A stretch of 11,616 nucleotides of DNA from Candidatus Troglogloeales bacterium. Its GTDB lineage: Bacteria; Nitrospirota; Nitrospiria; SBBL01; SBBT01. Below are positions 1 through 6,850 of this stretch, piece by piece. Location of the stretch: NCBI GenBank assembly GCA_005239595.1, contig SBBT01000210.1, forward strand, positions 1-11,616, written 5' to 3'. Each line of letters starts with the position of its first letter. Position 1 is the first letter of the stretch. The notes beneath the pieces were generated by a model that saw only the letters and a list, made by a program, of their open reading frames with translations, did not search any database and was not told where the DNA came from. Made by a program: the position numbers and the translations under genes.

Positions 1-1398
1 GGTCGGTCTCAGATCGACCAAAATCTCTCGGCGGTGACAGGGGCCTGCCTTCTTATTAAGAAATCGGTCTACGAACAGGTGGGCGGGATGGATGAAGAGC
101 GGTTCCCGATCTATTTCAATGATGTCGACCTCTGTTTGAAAACAGACCAATGCGGTTACAAGATTGTCTGGACCCCCTATGTGACGCTGGCGCACGTTGG
201 GTCGGTCACATTAAATAGCGACCCGCCTCGTTCCGGGGACCGGCAGGAGATCTTTTTCAAAAAAATAGAAAAACCAGGAAATAATCTTATCCAAAAATGG
301 CTGCACCAGATCGCTTCCGATCCGGCCTACAATCGGGAGTTAAGCTTAGGAGTGGATAGTTATACGCCCGAGACGGATGTAGTGGTTTCCTGGGATCCAG
401 GCATTCGCATACGTCCACGCGTTCTGGGAATGCCGTTGCCCTGTCGATATAGCGAGTACCGCATCGTTGCCCCCTTACGCGTTTTAAATGTCTCTCATCA
501 GGTTCAATCTGGTCTTGTCCAGTCGTCGTTGCCCAATGAGCTTCGCATCTTACATGTCGTGGAAGTGGAACGTCTTAAACCAGACATCCTCCTTCTCCAT
601 AGGCCTATTTTTGACCACCAGATCTACACGTTGAACCGCTACAAGGAGTTCAATCAGGTCCAACGTCTGTTTTTGTTTGATTCTGTCGATTTCGATGATC
701 TCTCCAAAAGCGCCCTTAAGGGATACTCCCTTGGCGATACGACAATACTCAAGAAGGCGTTGGCGCTCTGCGATCGTCTGATTGTCACGACAGGGCCGCT
801 GGCTAATTTTTTCAAGGGTCTGATTCACGATATTCGTGTCGTTCCAGATTATCTGGAGCAAAGTGTGTGGGGAGGTCTCTCCTCACAACGCCGACAGGGG
901 AGACATCCTAGAATCGGTGTGATCGGCGCGCAGTTTGCTGGCAGGACGGGCATCAAAACCGTCATAAAGAAAATGGCCCAGGAGGTGGAGTGGATCAGCC
1001 TTGGCCCCTGTCCGGACGGTTTGCAGCCCTATATGAAAGCGATCTATCCCCTCCCCGATTCCTGCTCGGACTATGCCGAGGGCCTCGCCAAATTAAACCT
1101 CGATCTGGCAGTGGTGCCGATGGAGGTCAACCGGGTCAATGAGACTTACAGCAACCTCCGCTTACTGGAGTTGGGGGTATTAGGGTGTCCCGTAATCTGC
1201 ACCGACATCCTTCCCTTCCGGGATGCTCCGGTCAAACGGGTTCCCAATGATCCGAAGGTTTGGACGGAGGCAATTTACGAGCGGATCATGGATCTCGATG
1301 CAACGGAAAAAGAAGGAGATCAACTGAAAGAATGGGTGCTGACGCATTATATGCTGGAAGACCACTCTGCCGAATGGTTTGACGCCCTAACGTCTTAG
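1..1398 (+). CDS. Two-domain glycosyltransferase (GT2 end plus GT4-like domain), 5' partial
   Basis: The reading frame is open from base 1, so the true start lies outside the window; a GTG at 34 is only an internal valine codon. The first ~75 visible residues are the end of a GT2-type domain: V-T-G-A-C-L-L-I, then G-G-M-D-E, then the F-N-D-V-D-L-C-L motif with its acidic residues, and a W-T-P-Y...H segment. A second, GT4-like domain follows. It has a Rossmann-like G-V-I-G stretch near visible residue 304 and an E381-x-Y-S-N-L-R-L-L-E390-L-G segment followed by C-P-V-I-C-T-D, the usual nucleotide-sugar site region of that fold. Such fusions are known among O-antigen and surface polysaccharide enzymes. 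I infer sugar transfer in envelope glycan synthesis; donor and acceptor cannot be read. 465 residues are visible. The stop is 18 bp before the next gene. Confidence 0.85.
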   Translation, partial: GRSQIDQNLSAVTGACLLIKKSVYEQVGGMDEERFPIYFNDVDLCLKTDQCGYKIVWTPYVTLAHVGSVTLNSDPPRSGDRQEIFFKKIEKPGNNLIQKWLHQIASDPAYNRELSLGVDSYTPETDVVVSWDPGIRIRPRVLGMPLPCRYSEYRIVAPLRVLNVSHQVQSGLVQSSLPNELRILHVVEVERLKPDILLLHRPIFDHQIYTLNRYKEFNQVQRLFLFDSVDFDDLSKSALKGYSLGDTTILKKALALCDRLIVTTGPLANFFKGLIHDIRVVPDYLEQSVWGGLSSQRRQGRHPRIGVIGAQFAGRTGIKTVIKKMAQEVEWISLGPCPDGLQPYMKAIYPLPDSCSDYAEGLAKLNLDLAVVPMEVNRVNETYSNLRLLELGVLGCPVICTDILPFRDAPVKRVPNDPKVWTEAIYERIMDLDATEKEGDQLKEWVLTHYMLEDHSAEWFDALTS

Positions 1399-1416
1399 AC
1401 TCCCAGGGAACTTCTG

Positions 1417-2205
1417 ATGTCCTCCGCCTTTTATGCCCTATACAAAATCGTAAAATTCCTCATCTACCCACTGACCTGGATGATTGTCCTGTTATCTCTT
1501 GCCCTTTTCTGGTCTTGGAGACGAAACCAACTGCGCCTTCGGATCAGTGTGGCCCTTGCCCTTTTAGTCGCCTATCTCTTATCGATCCCGCCTGTGGGCT
1601 GGACCCTTGCCTACTCCCTCGAACGACGTTATCCCCTGAAGGTGGTTCATGGGACTAATGAGCCGTTTTCCTATGATGCGGTCGTGGTGCTTGGAGGGGG
1701 GGTCTCCCGGAAAGGGGGATTAAGAAGCGAGGATCGGCTGACCCATGAGTCGCTGGAGCGATTACTTTGCGCAAGAGAATTGATGCTGCAAGGGGTCTCT
1801 TCCATGATGATCCTAAGCGGTGGCAATGCAAATCCGGATCAGATTGGCACGCCGGTATCCCTTGTGATGGAAAAGGCCCTAAAATCGCTTGGCGCCGGCA
1901 ATTGGACGGTGATGACAGAAACAGACTCTCGTACCACGTACGAGAATGCGGCTGAAATCAAAAAGCGCCTTAGGCCTCAATCGCGTATTGCGTTAGTGAC
2001 ATCCGCGCTTCACATGCCTCGGGCGATGGCGCTTTTTCAACAACAAGGGTTGGACGTGAACGCGTTCCCCTGCGGGTTTACCGCCGGCCTGCTCCCTACC
2101 GGCATGATGCGCTTTATGCCTGACGTAGGCTATCTTAGGCAAAGCACCCTGGCCATCAGCGAATGGATCGGTCTTTTTGTTTATCGGTTGAGCGGGTACG
2201 CCTAA
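1417..2205 (+). CDS. ElyC/SanA/YdcF-family (DUF218) inner-membrane protein
   Basis: This 262-residue protein has two N-terminal membrane spans (about residues 16-34 and 43-64), then a DUF218 domain. Family marks are V-V-L-G-G-G at 90-95, an R-L-T pair near 107-109, L-S-G-G at 133-136, S-R-T-T-Y-E-N at 171-177 and V-T-S-A-L-H-M-P-R-A at 194-203. The length and two-span layout match ElyC, which in E. coli is needed for envelope integrity and undecaprenyl-carrier-linked glycan synthesis; the biochemical activity of the family is poorly defined. The start is well supported: AGGGAA at 1405-1410 lies 6 bases before ATG 1417. It follows the glycosyltransferase on the same strand, consistent with an envelope role, but its exact function is an inference. 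Confidence 0.85.
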   Translation: MSSAFYALYKIVKFLIYPLTWMIVLLSLALFWSWRRNQLRLRISVALALLVAYLLSIPPVGWTLAYSLERRYPLKVVHGTNEPFSYDAVVVLGGGVSRKGGLRSEDRLTHESLERLLCARELMLQGVSSMMILSGGNANPDQIGTPVSLVMEKALKSLGAGNWTVMTETDSRTTYENAAEIKKRLRPQSRIALVTSALHMPRAMALFQQQGLDVNAFPCGFTAGLLPTGMMRFMPDVGYLRQSTLAISEWIGLFVYRLSGYA

Positions 2206-2214
2206 CACCCATAT

Positions 2215-2243
2215 TTGACCTGGTTTTTAAACTTAGCTATATA
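2215..2243 (+). promoter_or_regulatory. Candidate sigma70-type promoter before glpD
   Basis: TTGACC at 2215-2220 (five of six bases of the -35 consensus) is followed by exactly 17 bases and then TATATA at 2238-2243 (four of six of the -10 consensus). Transcription from it would begin close to the ATG at 2251, leaving little or no leader. The same TTG could be read as an upstream in-frame start codon, but it has no ribosome binding site. Seen in sequence only. Confidence 0.35.
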
Positions 2244-2250
2244 TGAAGCC

Positions 2251-3846
2251 ATGTCGTTACGCCTTGATAAGTTACAGAAAATCCCGGTTGATCTGGCTAT
2301 TATTGGGGGTGGGATACAGGGTGCCGGGGTTGCCCGTGAAGCTGTCCTTCGGGGATTGTCGGTCGCGTTGTTTGAAAAGGGCGATTTTGCCTCCGGGACA
2401 TCGAGTCGGACTTCTGGCTTAATTCACGGCGGAATTCGCTATCTAGAGCAGGGCGCTTTCCATCTGGTCTATCAGGCGGTTCATGAACGTTATGCCCTTG
2501 CGCACCTTGCCCCGCACCTTGTTCGCCCGATTCCCTTCCTCTTCCCCATCTATCAGGGGAAAGGGAGAGGAAAATGGAAAATCCGAATAGGGATACTCCT
2601 TTATGACTTTCTGGCCGGCGCGAAGACGATTGGCCAGTGCCGGATGCTTAACCCGGATGAAGTCCTCTCGGAGGAGCCTGAACTTTGCTCCAAAGGTCTG
2701 GTGGCTGCCGCCCAATTTTATGACTGCCAAATGAATGATGCCCGTCTCTGCCTTTCCGTTCTTCTTTCTGCGAGAGAAAGAGGGGCGTCTCTCTTTAATT
2801 ACGTTCCCGTAACCGATCTGATTCAAAAAAACGGCAAGGTCTGCGGTGTGCGGGTGACGGAGGTGTTGACCGGCGCAAAGTACGATATCTTCGCCAACGT
2901 GGTTGTGAATGCCGCCGGGCCATGGGCTGATGAAATCTGCAAGATGGAAGGGAGGGCCTACCGACGGCTTAGTCCGACGAAGGGCGTCCACATTGTGGTT
3001 CCGAAACTAACCCGTCATCATGCGGTAGTGATTGCAAGTGAGAAGAGCCATCGAATTTTTTTCGTCATCCCGTGGAAGAGAGATACCTTAATCGGCACCA
3101 CCGACACCAACTATGTCGGCGATCTCGACCATATTCTTGCCGAGAAGGACGAAATATCCTGGCTTCTACGTGAAACCAAACAGCTCTTCCCAAAAGGTTC
3201 CCTTGACAAGGAGTCTGTTATATCGAGTTTTGCGGGGGTTCGCCCATTGGCCTATACGGAGAATAGATCCCCTTCTGATCTGTCACGGGAAGGGAGCATC
3301 GAATGGACGGCCGGCGGTCTGTTGGTTTTAGTCGGCGGGAAATATACCCTCTTTCGAGATACGGCGAAAAAAGCGGTTGCCGCCATTCTAAAGGCGGCGC
3401 CAGAATTGCGTTCCCGGGAGCGGCCGGCTTACGAGCCTCCCCTTTATGGCGGGGATATGGTTTCGCTTGAGGCTTACCGGAACGAGGAAGTGGCCAAGTC
3501 GCCTTCTCCGTTAGGAGAGGAGACACTGGAATATTTAATCGGCGCGTATGGAACGAAATATCAGGATGTCCTCGACCTCGCGCGCCGGGATAAGACCTTG
3601 TTCGCCCCGTTGACCCCGCTTCAATATCCGATATTAGCGGAAGTGGTCTATGCCGTTCGTAACGAAATGGCGATGCGGCTTTCTGATTTTATGCGGCGGC
3701 GGAGCGCTCTTGCGCTCGGAAGATTCAAACGGAGTCCCGATCTGATTGATCAGGTGGCAGGTCGGATGGCGAAAGAGCTTGAATGGAGCAAAGAACAACT
3801 GGATGTTGAAATACAGGCGTATCTGGAGGAGATTGATGGAACATAA
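2251..3846 (+). CDS. glpD: Aerobic-type glycerol-3-phosphate dehydrogenase (FAD, quinone-linked)
   Basis: The enzyme oxidises sn-glycerol 3-phosphate to dihydroxyacetone phosphate and passes electrons through FAD to the quinone pool at the inner face of the membrane. The 531-residue product is full length for the family. It has the FAD-binding G-G-G-I-Q-G-A-G at 19-26, the R-T-S-G-L-I-H-G-G-I-R-Y-L stretch at 53-65, W-K-R-D-T-L-I-G-T-T-D-T-N-Y at 275-288, G-G-K-Y-T-L-F-R-D at 362-370, and a C-terminal helical domain with G-A-Y-G-T and D-F-M-R-R-R-S. I prefer ATG 2251 over an in-frame TTG at 2215 because homology begins just after it and the TTG falls inside a -35-like box. Neither start has a clear ribosome binding site. 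The gene overlaps the next by 11 bp. No glycerol kinase or facilitator is visible, so the source of substrate is unknown. Confidence 0.93.
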   Translation: MSLRLDKLQKIPVDLAIIGGGIQGAGVAREAVLRGLSVALFEKGDFASGTSSRTSGLIHGGIRYLEQGAFHLVYQAVHERYALAHLAPHLVRPIPFLFPIYQGKGRGKWKIRIGILLYDFLAGAKTIGQCRMLNPDEVLSEEPELCSKGLVAAAQFYDCQMNDARLCLSVLLSARERGASLFNYVPVTDLIQKNGKVCGVRVTEVLTGAKYDIFANVVVNAAGPWADEICKMEGRAYRRLSPTKGVHIVVPKLTRHHAVVIASEKSHRIFFVIPWKRDTLIGTTDTNYVGDLDHILAEKDEISWLLRETKQLFPKGSLDKESVISSFAGVRPLAYTENRSPSDLSREGSIEWTAGGLLVLVGGKYTLFRDTAKKAVAAILKAAPELRSRERPAYEPPLYGGDMVSLEAYRNEEVAKSPSPLGEETLEYLIGAYGTKYQDVLDLARRDKTLFAPLTPLQYPILAEVVYAVRNEMAMRLSDFMRRRSALALGRFKRSPDLIDQVAGRMAKELEWSKEQLDVEIQAYLEEIDGT

Positions 3847-4243
3847 CTGTGAGGCGGTTCGAGAGGCCAACGTATCTTTTTATCGGGCCTTTGAGATGTT
3901 GGACATAAAACGGATGGAAGACATCTGGAGTAAGGGGGATTACATAAAATGTATTCACCCAGGATGGCCTGTTTGCGCCGGATGGGTAGAAGTGCGTGAT
4001 AGTTGGGTGCTGATTTTTAACCATACCCGTGCGATTAAGTTTTCGATTGATCTCCTTGATATTCGGATTTTAGGCGATTGGGCGTATGTGGTCTGCATGG
4101 AATCGATCTCCACGCAGGAGCAGGAGGCATGGGTCGATGGAAAGGTGTTGGCCACCAATCTTTTCGAGTGGCGTGGAGGACAATGGCAGGTTTTCCATCA
4201 CCACGGATCTCCCCTTGTGACCAATGAGGCCCCTGCGGCCTGA
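3836..4243 (+). CDS. NTF2/SnoaL-like small protein
   Basis: The 135-residue product begins M-E-H-N-C-E-A-V. ATG 3836 is preceded by GGAGGAG (3825-3831), so translation begins inside the last codons of glpD. The frame is open further upstream but has no comparable site. The pattern is that of the NTF2-like cone fold: an N-terminal helix, the central H-P-G-W-P-V-C-A-G-W segment (about 42-51), strands, and a closing W-x-V-F-H-H-H-G-S-P segment, typical of SnoaL_3/DUF4440-type members. Such proteins may be small enzymes, binding proteins or assembly helpers, and the sequence does not tell which. The 11-bp overlap argues for translational coupling with GlpD. Confidence 0.8.
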   Translation: MEHNCEAVREANVSFYRAFEMLDIKRMEDIWSKGDYIKCIHPGWPVCAGWVEVRDSWVLIFNHTRAIKFSIDLLDIRILGDWAYVVCMESISTQEQEAWVDGKVLATNLFEWRGGQWQVFHHHGSPLVTNEAPAA

Positions 4244-4256
4244 TATAGGACTTGCG

Positions 4257-5060
4257 ATGTCGCGCATACAGGAAATTGCGTTCCTGGTTTTTGGCCAGTT
4301 GTCGGTGGGGGGGGTCTTTCTCTTGTCCCTTCCTTCTCTGACGACGGTGGGTCTTGGATTTTTTCGAACCAACGGGTTGGTCTTCTTAGTCTCCGTCAGC
4401 GCCGGCCTTTTGCTCTTTCCCCTTCCCTTTTCGTTATGGCATCCCCCGGCAGCCGGATGTGCCGTTCTCTTTTTCTCTCTTTTTATCGTAACCCTTTTTG
4501 TCTATAATCTTCGGCTCTGGTTTCGCCAGCCTTACCACAGCCGCATCCTTCTTCTGACGGCAACTGCGCTCGGGGTGGTGGCGATCCTGGCGACGGTTCG
4601 GTATTACCTCCCCCCCGCCGCCTCGTTGATTCGCCTTTCCTCCCTTTCGATCTATTTTTTAAACTCCGGTATCCTCCTTGGCGCGGGGGTCCTGGGCATG
4701 CTGCTGGGCCACAGTTATCTGACCCGGCCTTCTCTGTCGATTGTCCCGCTTCTACATCTGGCAAGGATTTTTATGGTATTGGTGTTTGTGGAAGGGGGAC
4801 TTGCCGTTGCCAGTCTGGCCTTCCCCTCGCCACGCTTGCGAAATGCCCTGTTATTGAACACGATTGAAGGGCTTTATCTCTGGATTCGGCTCTTGATTGG
4901 GATTGCGGGGCCGATCATCCTTGCCCCCATGATATTAAATACGGTGAAAGAGCGGGCAACGATGTCGGCGACCGGTCTTTTGTATATTGCGATGCTGATG
5001 ACGATTATCGGCGAGATTTTCTCTCGTTTTTTCCTGCTGGTGGATATTGCCATTTTATAG
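4257..5060 (+). CDS. Uncharacterised polytopic membrane protein (about 8 spans)
   Basis: I do not recognise a named family. The 267-residue product is almost entirely hydrophobic, with about eight likely membrane segments near residues 7-27, 41-61, 66-86, 97-116, 131-151, 168-188, 206-226 and 238-258. Polar positions that may matter are the G-H-S-Y-L-T-R-P loop at 151-158, R170, E179, R211 and the E253/R257 pair in the last span. The layout loosely recalls NrfD/DmsC-type quinol-interacting membrane anchors, but that is only a resemblance. ATG 4257 has TAGGA at 4246-4250, six bases upstream; an in-frame GTG-type start at 4224 would overlap the previous gene and lacks a site. It lies 13 bp after the NTF2-like gene and 27 bp before the aldehyde dehydrogenase, so it is probably in the same operon. 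Confidence 0.75.
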   Translation: MSRIQEIAFLVFGQLSVGGVFLLSLPSLTTVGLGFFRTNGLVFLVSVSAGLLLFPLPFSLWHPPAAGCAVLFFSLFIVTLFVYNLRLWFRQPYHSRILLLTATALGVVAILATVRYYLPPAASLIRLSSLSIYFLNSGILLGAGVLGMLLGHSYLTRPSLSIVPLLHLARIFMVLVFVEGGLAVASLAFPSPRLRNALLLNTIEGLYLWIRLLIGIAGPIILAPMILNTVKERATMSATGLLYIAMLMTIIGEIFSRFFLLVDIAIL

Positions 5061-5087
5061 AGGTCGATAGGAATGAGGAGACAGCAC

Positions 5088-6575
5088 ATGCCAGAGCGGA
5101 TAAAAAATTACATTAACGGAAAGTGGGTTGACGCGGCCAGCGGAAAAACATTTAAAAGCATTAATCCGGCCGATACGCGTGAAGTGATCGGGCTTGTTCC
5201 GGACTCTGATGCCGCAGATGTTGAGGCCGCCGTTAGGGCCGCTCGTCGCGCGGCCCCAACTTGGGCCAAAACCCCGCCGCCCAAGCGGGGAGAAATCCTT
5301 TATCGCGCGGCCGAATTGCTGGTCAAACGAAAACAGGCCCTTGGCGAATGCGTTGTCCGTGAGATGGGAAAGGTTTTGTCGGAAGGACTGGGAGATGTCC
5401 AGGAGGCGATCGATATGACCTACTATATGGCGGGAGAGGGAAGACGCTTAAGCGGCGAAACGGTTCCTTCAGAACTTCCGGATAAAGATGCCAAATCGAT
5501 CCGCGTTCCGGTCGGTCTTTTTGCCCTGATTACGCCGTGGAATTTCCCGATTGCCATTCCCTCATGGAAAATTACCCCTGCGCTCATTGCCGGCAACACG
5601 GTTGTTTTTAAACCGGCGGAGGAGACCCCTGTCTGCGCCACACGCTTGGTTGAGGTTTTTCATGAGGCGGGCCTTCCGCCGGGGGTGCTCAACATGGTTC
5701 ACGGTTTTGGCGAAACGGTCGGAGAGCCGATGGCGCGCCATCCGGTGGTGGAGGCGGTTTCTTTTACCGGTTCCAACGAGGTGGGGATGAAACTCGCGGG
5801 CGTCTGTGCCGGCCTGGGAAAACATTATACGATGGAGACCGGCGGGAAAAACCCGATTATTGTCATGGATGATGCGAATCTCGATTTGGCGATCGAGGGG
5901 GCCCTTTGGGGCGGGTTTGGAACCACGGGACAACGCTGCACGGCCGCCAGCCGTCTGATCGTGCATCAAGACATTTATGATCGTTTTGCAGAAAGGTTCG
6001 TTGAAGGGGCAAAGCGGCTTAAGCTGGGAGATGGCCTGGAAAGAAAAACGCAGGTCGGTCCTCTGGTCAGCGAACTGCAATACAAAAAGGTGCTCCATTA
6101 TATTGAAGTGGGCAAGAAGGAGGGGGCCAAATTGGCGTTAGGAGGAGGGCCCTATAGAAAGGGGCTGTGCGCCAACGGCTACTTTGTCGCCCCGACCATC
6201 TTTATGGACGTCTCTCCCAACATGCGGATTGCGCGGGAGGAGATTTTTGGGCCGGTGGTCTCGATCATGCGGGCAAAAGACCTTACAGAAGCGATTGATA
6301 TTGCCAATGACATCCATTTTGGGCTTTCCGCCGCGATCTATTCCCGGGATGTCAACAAAACGGCAATTGCGGAACGCGACCTCGATTGTGGATTGGTTTA
6401 TATTAACGCCTCCACGATCGGGGCAGAGATTCAACTTCCCTTTGGGGGGACAAAGCGAACGGGCTTGGGCCCGAGGGAGGCGGGGGGCCGCGGAGGGGCA
6501 CTCGATCTTTATACGAAATGGAAGGTTATTTATCGCGATTTCAGCGACCGGCTCCAAAAGGCCCAGATTGATTGA
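5088..6575 (+). CDS. NAD(P)-dependent aldehyde dehydrogenase
   Basis: It oxidises an aldehyde to the acid with NAD(P)+ in the cytoplasm. The 495-residue product is complete for the ALDH superfamily. The oxyanion residue is N152 in T-P-W-N-F-P, the F-K-P-A-E-E-T-P cofactor segment follows, F-T-G-S-N-E-V-G marks the dinucleotide fold, E250 in M-E-T-G-G-K-N-P is the general base and C284 in G-Q-R-C-T is the nucleophile. The 34-residue distance between E250 and C284 is the classical one. The C-terminal P-F-G-G-T-K-R-T-G and an ending in L-Q-K-A-Q-I-D are typical of semialdehyde-type members, but the substrate cannot be assigned. ATG 5088 is preferred because GAGGAG at 5075-5080 is seven bases upstream; ATG 5073 would sit on top of its own site. 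As the last gene of the glpD run it may remove an aldehyde arising from the same pathway, which is inference. Confidence 0.92.
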   Translation: MPERIKNYINGKWVDAASGKTFKSINPADTREVIGLVPDSDAADVEAAVRAARRAAPTWAKTPPPKRGEILYRAAELLVKRKQALGECVVREMGKVLSEGLGDVQEAIDMTYYMAGEGRRLSGETVPSELPDKDAKSIRVPVGLFALITPWNFPIAIPSWKITPALIAGNTVVFKPAEETPVCATRLVEVFHEAGLPPGVLNMVHGFGETVGEPMARHPVVEAVSFTGSNEVGMKLAGVCAGLGKHYTMETGGKNPIIVMDDANLDLAIEGALWGGFGTTGQRCTAASRLIVHQDIYDRFAERFVEGAKRLKLGDGLERKTQVGPLVSELQYKKVLHYIEVGKKEGAKLALGGGPYRKGLCANGYFVAPTIFMDVSPNMRIAREEIFGPVVSIMRAKDLTEAIDIANDIHFGLSAAIYSRDVNKTAIAERDLDCGLVYINASTIGAEIQLPFGGTKRTGLGPREAGGRGGALDLYTKWKVIYRDFSDRLQKAQID

Positions 6576-6577
6576 CG

Positions 6578-6760
6578 CTATTGGTTTAAGTATTCGGCCA
6601 GTTCTATTTCCGAACGATCGGTAATTTCGTCGAGGCAGGTCAAACAGGTGACTGAAAATTTTTCACTGGTTAAAAATGCGGGAAGGCTATCCGGATGAAC
6701 CTGGTCATCATCGATGGCGGGGCCACCGCATCCGATATGGACTACCCTGATATTCCCCAT
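6578..6760 (-). CDS. Small Cys/His protein, possible zinc-binding, unknown family
   Basis: The 60-residue product is on the minus strand in a stretch where no other reading frame competes. It reads M-G-N-I-R-V-V-H-I-G-C-G-G at the start and has H8, C11, H22 and a C39-L-T-C42 pair, with an acidic C-terminal helix-like part. An H-x2-C-G-G plus C-x2-C arrangement is compatible with a zinc ribbon, but I do not recognise a family. ATG 6760 has GGAG about ten bases upstream on the minus strand. The gene ends 2 bp from the convergent aldehyde dehydrogenase stop and is divergent from the lipoprotein at 6851. The balanced composition argues for a real gene; the short length limits certainty. Confidence 0.55.
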   Translation of the reverse strand: MGNIRVVHIGCGGPAIDDDQVHPDSLPAFLTSEKFSVTCLTCLDEITDRSEIELAEYLNQ

Positions 6761-6781
6761 GTCTGTTTTTCTCCGTATTTA

Positions 6782-6791
6782 AAGGGCCCTT
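6782..6791. repeat. 10-bp perfect palindrome AAGGGCCCTT
   Basis: It is self-complementary with no spacer and sits centrally between divergent genes. It could be an operator for a small dimeric regulator, but a palindrome this short can arise by chance. No second copy was noticed. Confidence 0.3.
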
Positions 6792-6826
6792 GCCTGTATA
6801 GAAAACGGGTTTTTCAACAACCCCCT

Positions 6827-6833
6827 AGGAGGA
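6827..6833 (+). promoter_or_regulatory. Strong but distant ribosome binding site (AGGAGGA)
   Basis: AGGAGGA is a near-perfect match to the anti-Shine-Dalgarno sequence but ends 17 bases before ATG 6851, far more than the usual 5-10. A TAA at 6839-6841 in the same frame excludes a closer in-frame start, so either spacing is relaxed here or the start is inefficient. Confidence 0.45.
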
Positions 6834-6850
6834 CAGAATAACATAAATCG

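Larger units (their letters stand above)
6761..6850. other. Divergent intergenic region
   Basis: This 90-bp gap should carry the promoters of both the small Cys/His gene (leftward) and the M23-like lipoprotein (rightward). I see a perfect 10-bp palindrome (AAGGGCCCTT, 6782-6791), an imperfect GGGTT...AACCC pairing near 6807-6825 and a strong AGGAGGA, but no well-spaced -35/-10 pair on either strand. Confidence 0.5.

Noticed and set aside
550..861. Minus-strand 103-codon open frame
   Set aside because: It is antisense to the GT4-like domain, has no recognisable family and no ribosome binding site of note; the plus-strand frame has clear homology.
2443..2991. Minus-strand 182-codon open frame
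   Set aside because: It is fully antisense to the FAD domain of glpD, and its composition looks like a shadow of that coding sequence.
5562..6098. Minus-strand 178-codon open frame
   Set aside because: It is antisense to the aldehyde dehydrogenase catalytic region, which has all expected residues; it is a shadow frame.
6636..6670. A/T-rich palindrome (TGAAAATTTTTCA) as a terminator for the aldehyde dehydrogenase
   Set aside because: It lies inside the small minus-strand gene, the stem is A/T-only and no proper T-tract follows a G/C stem.
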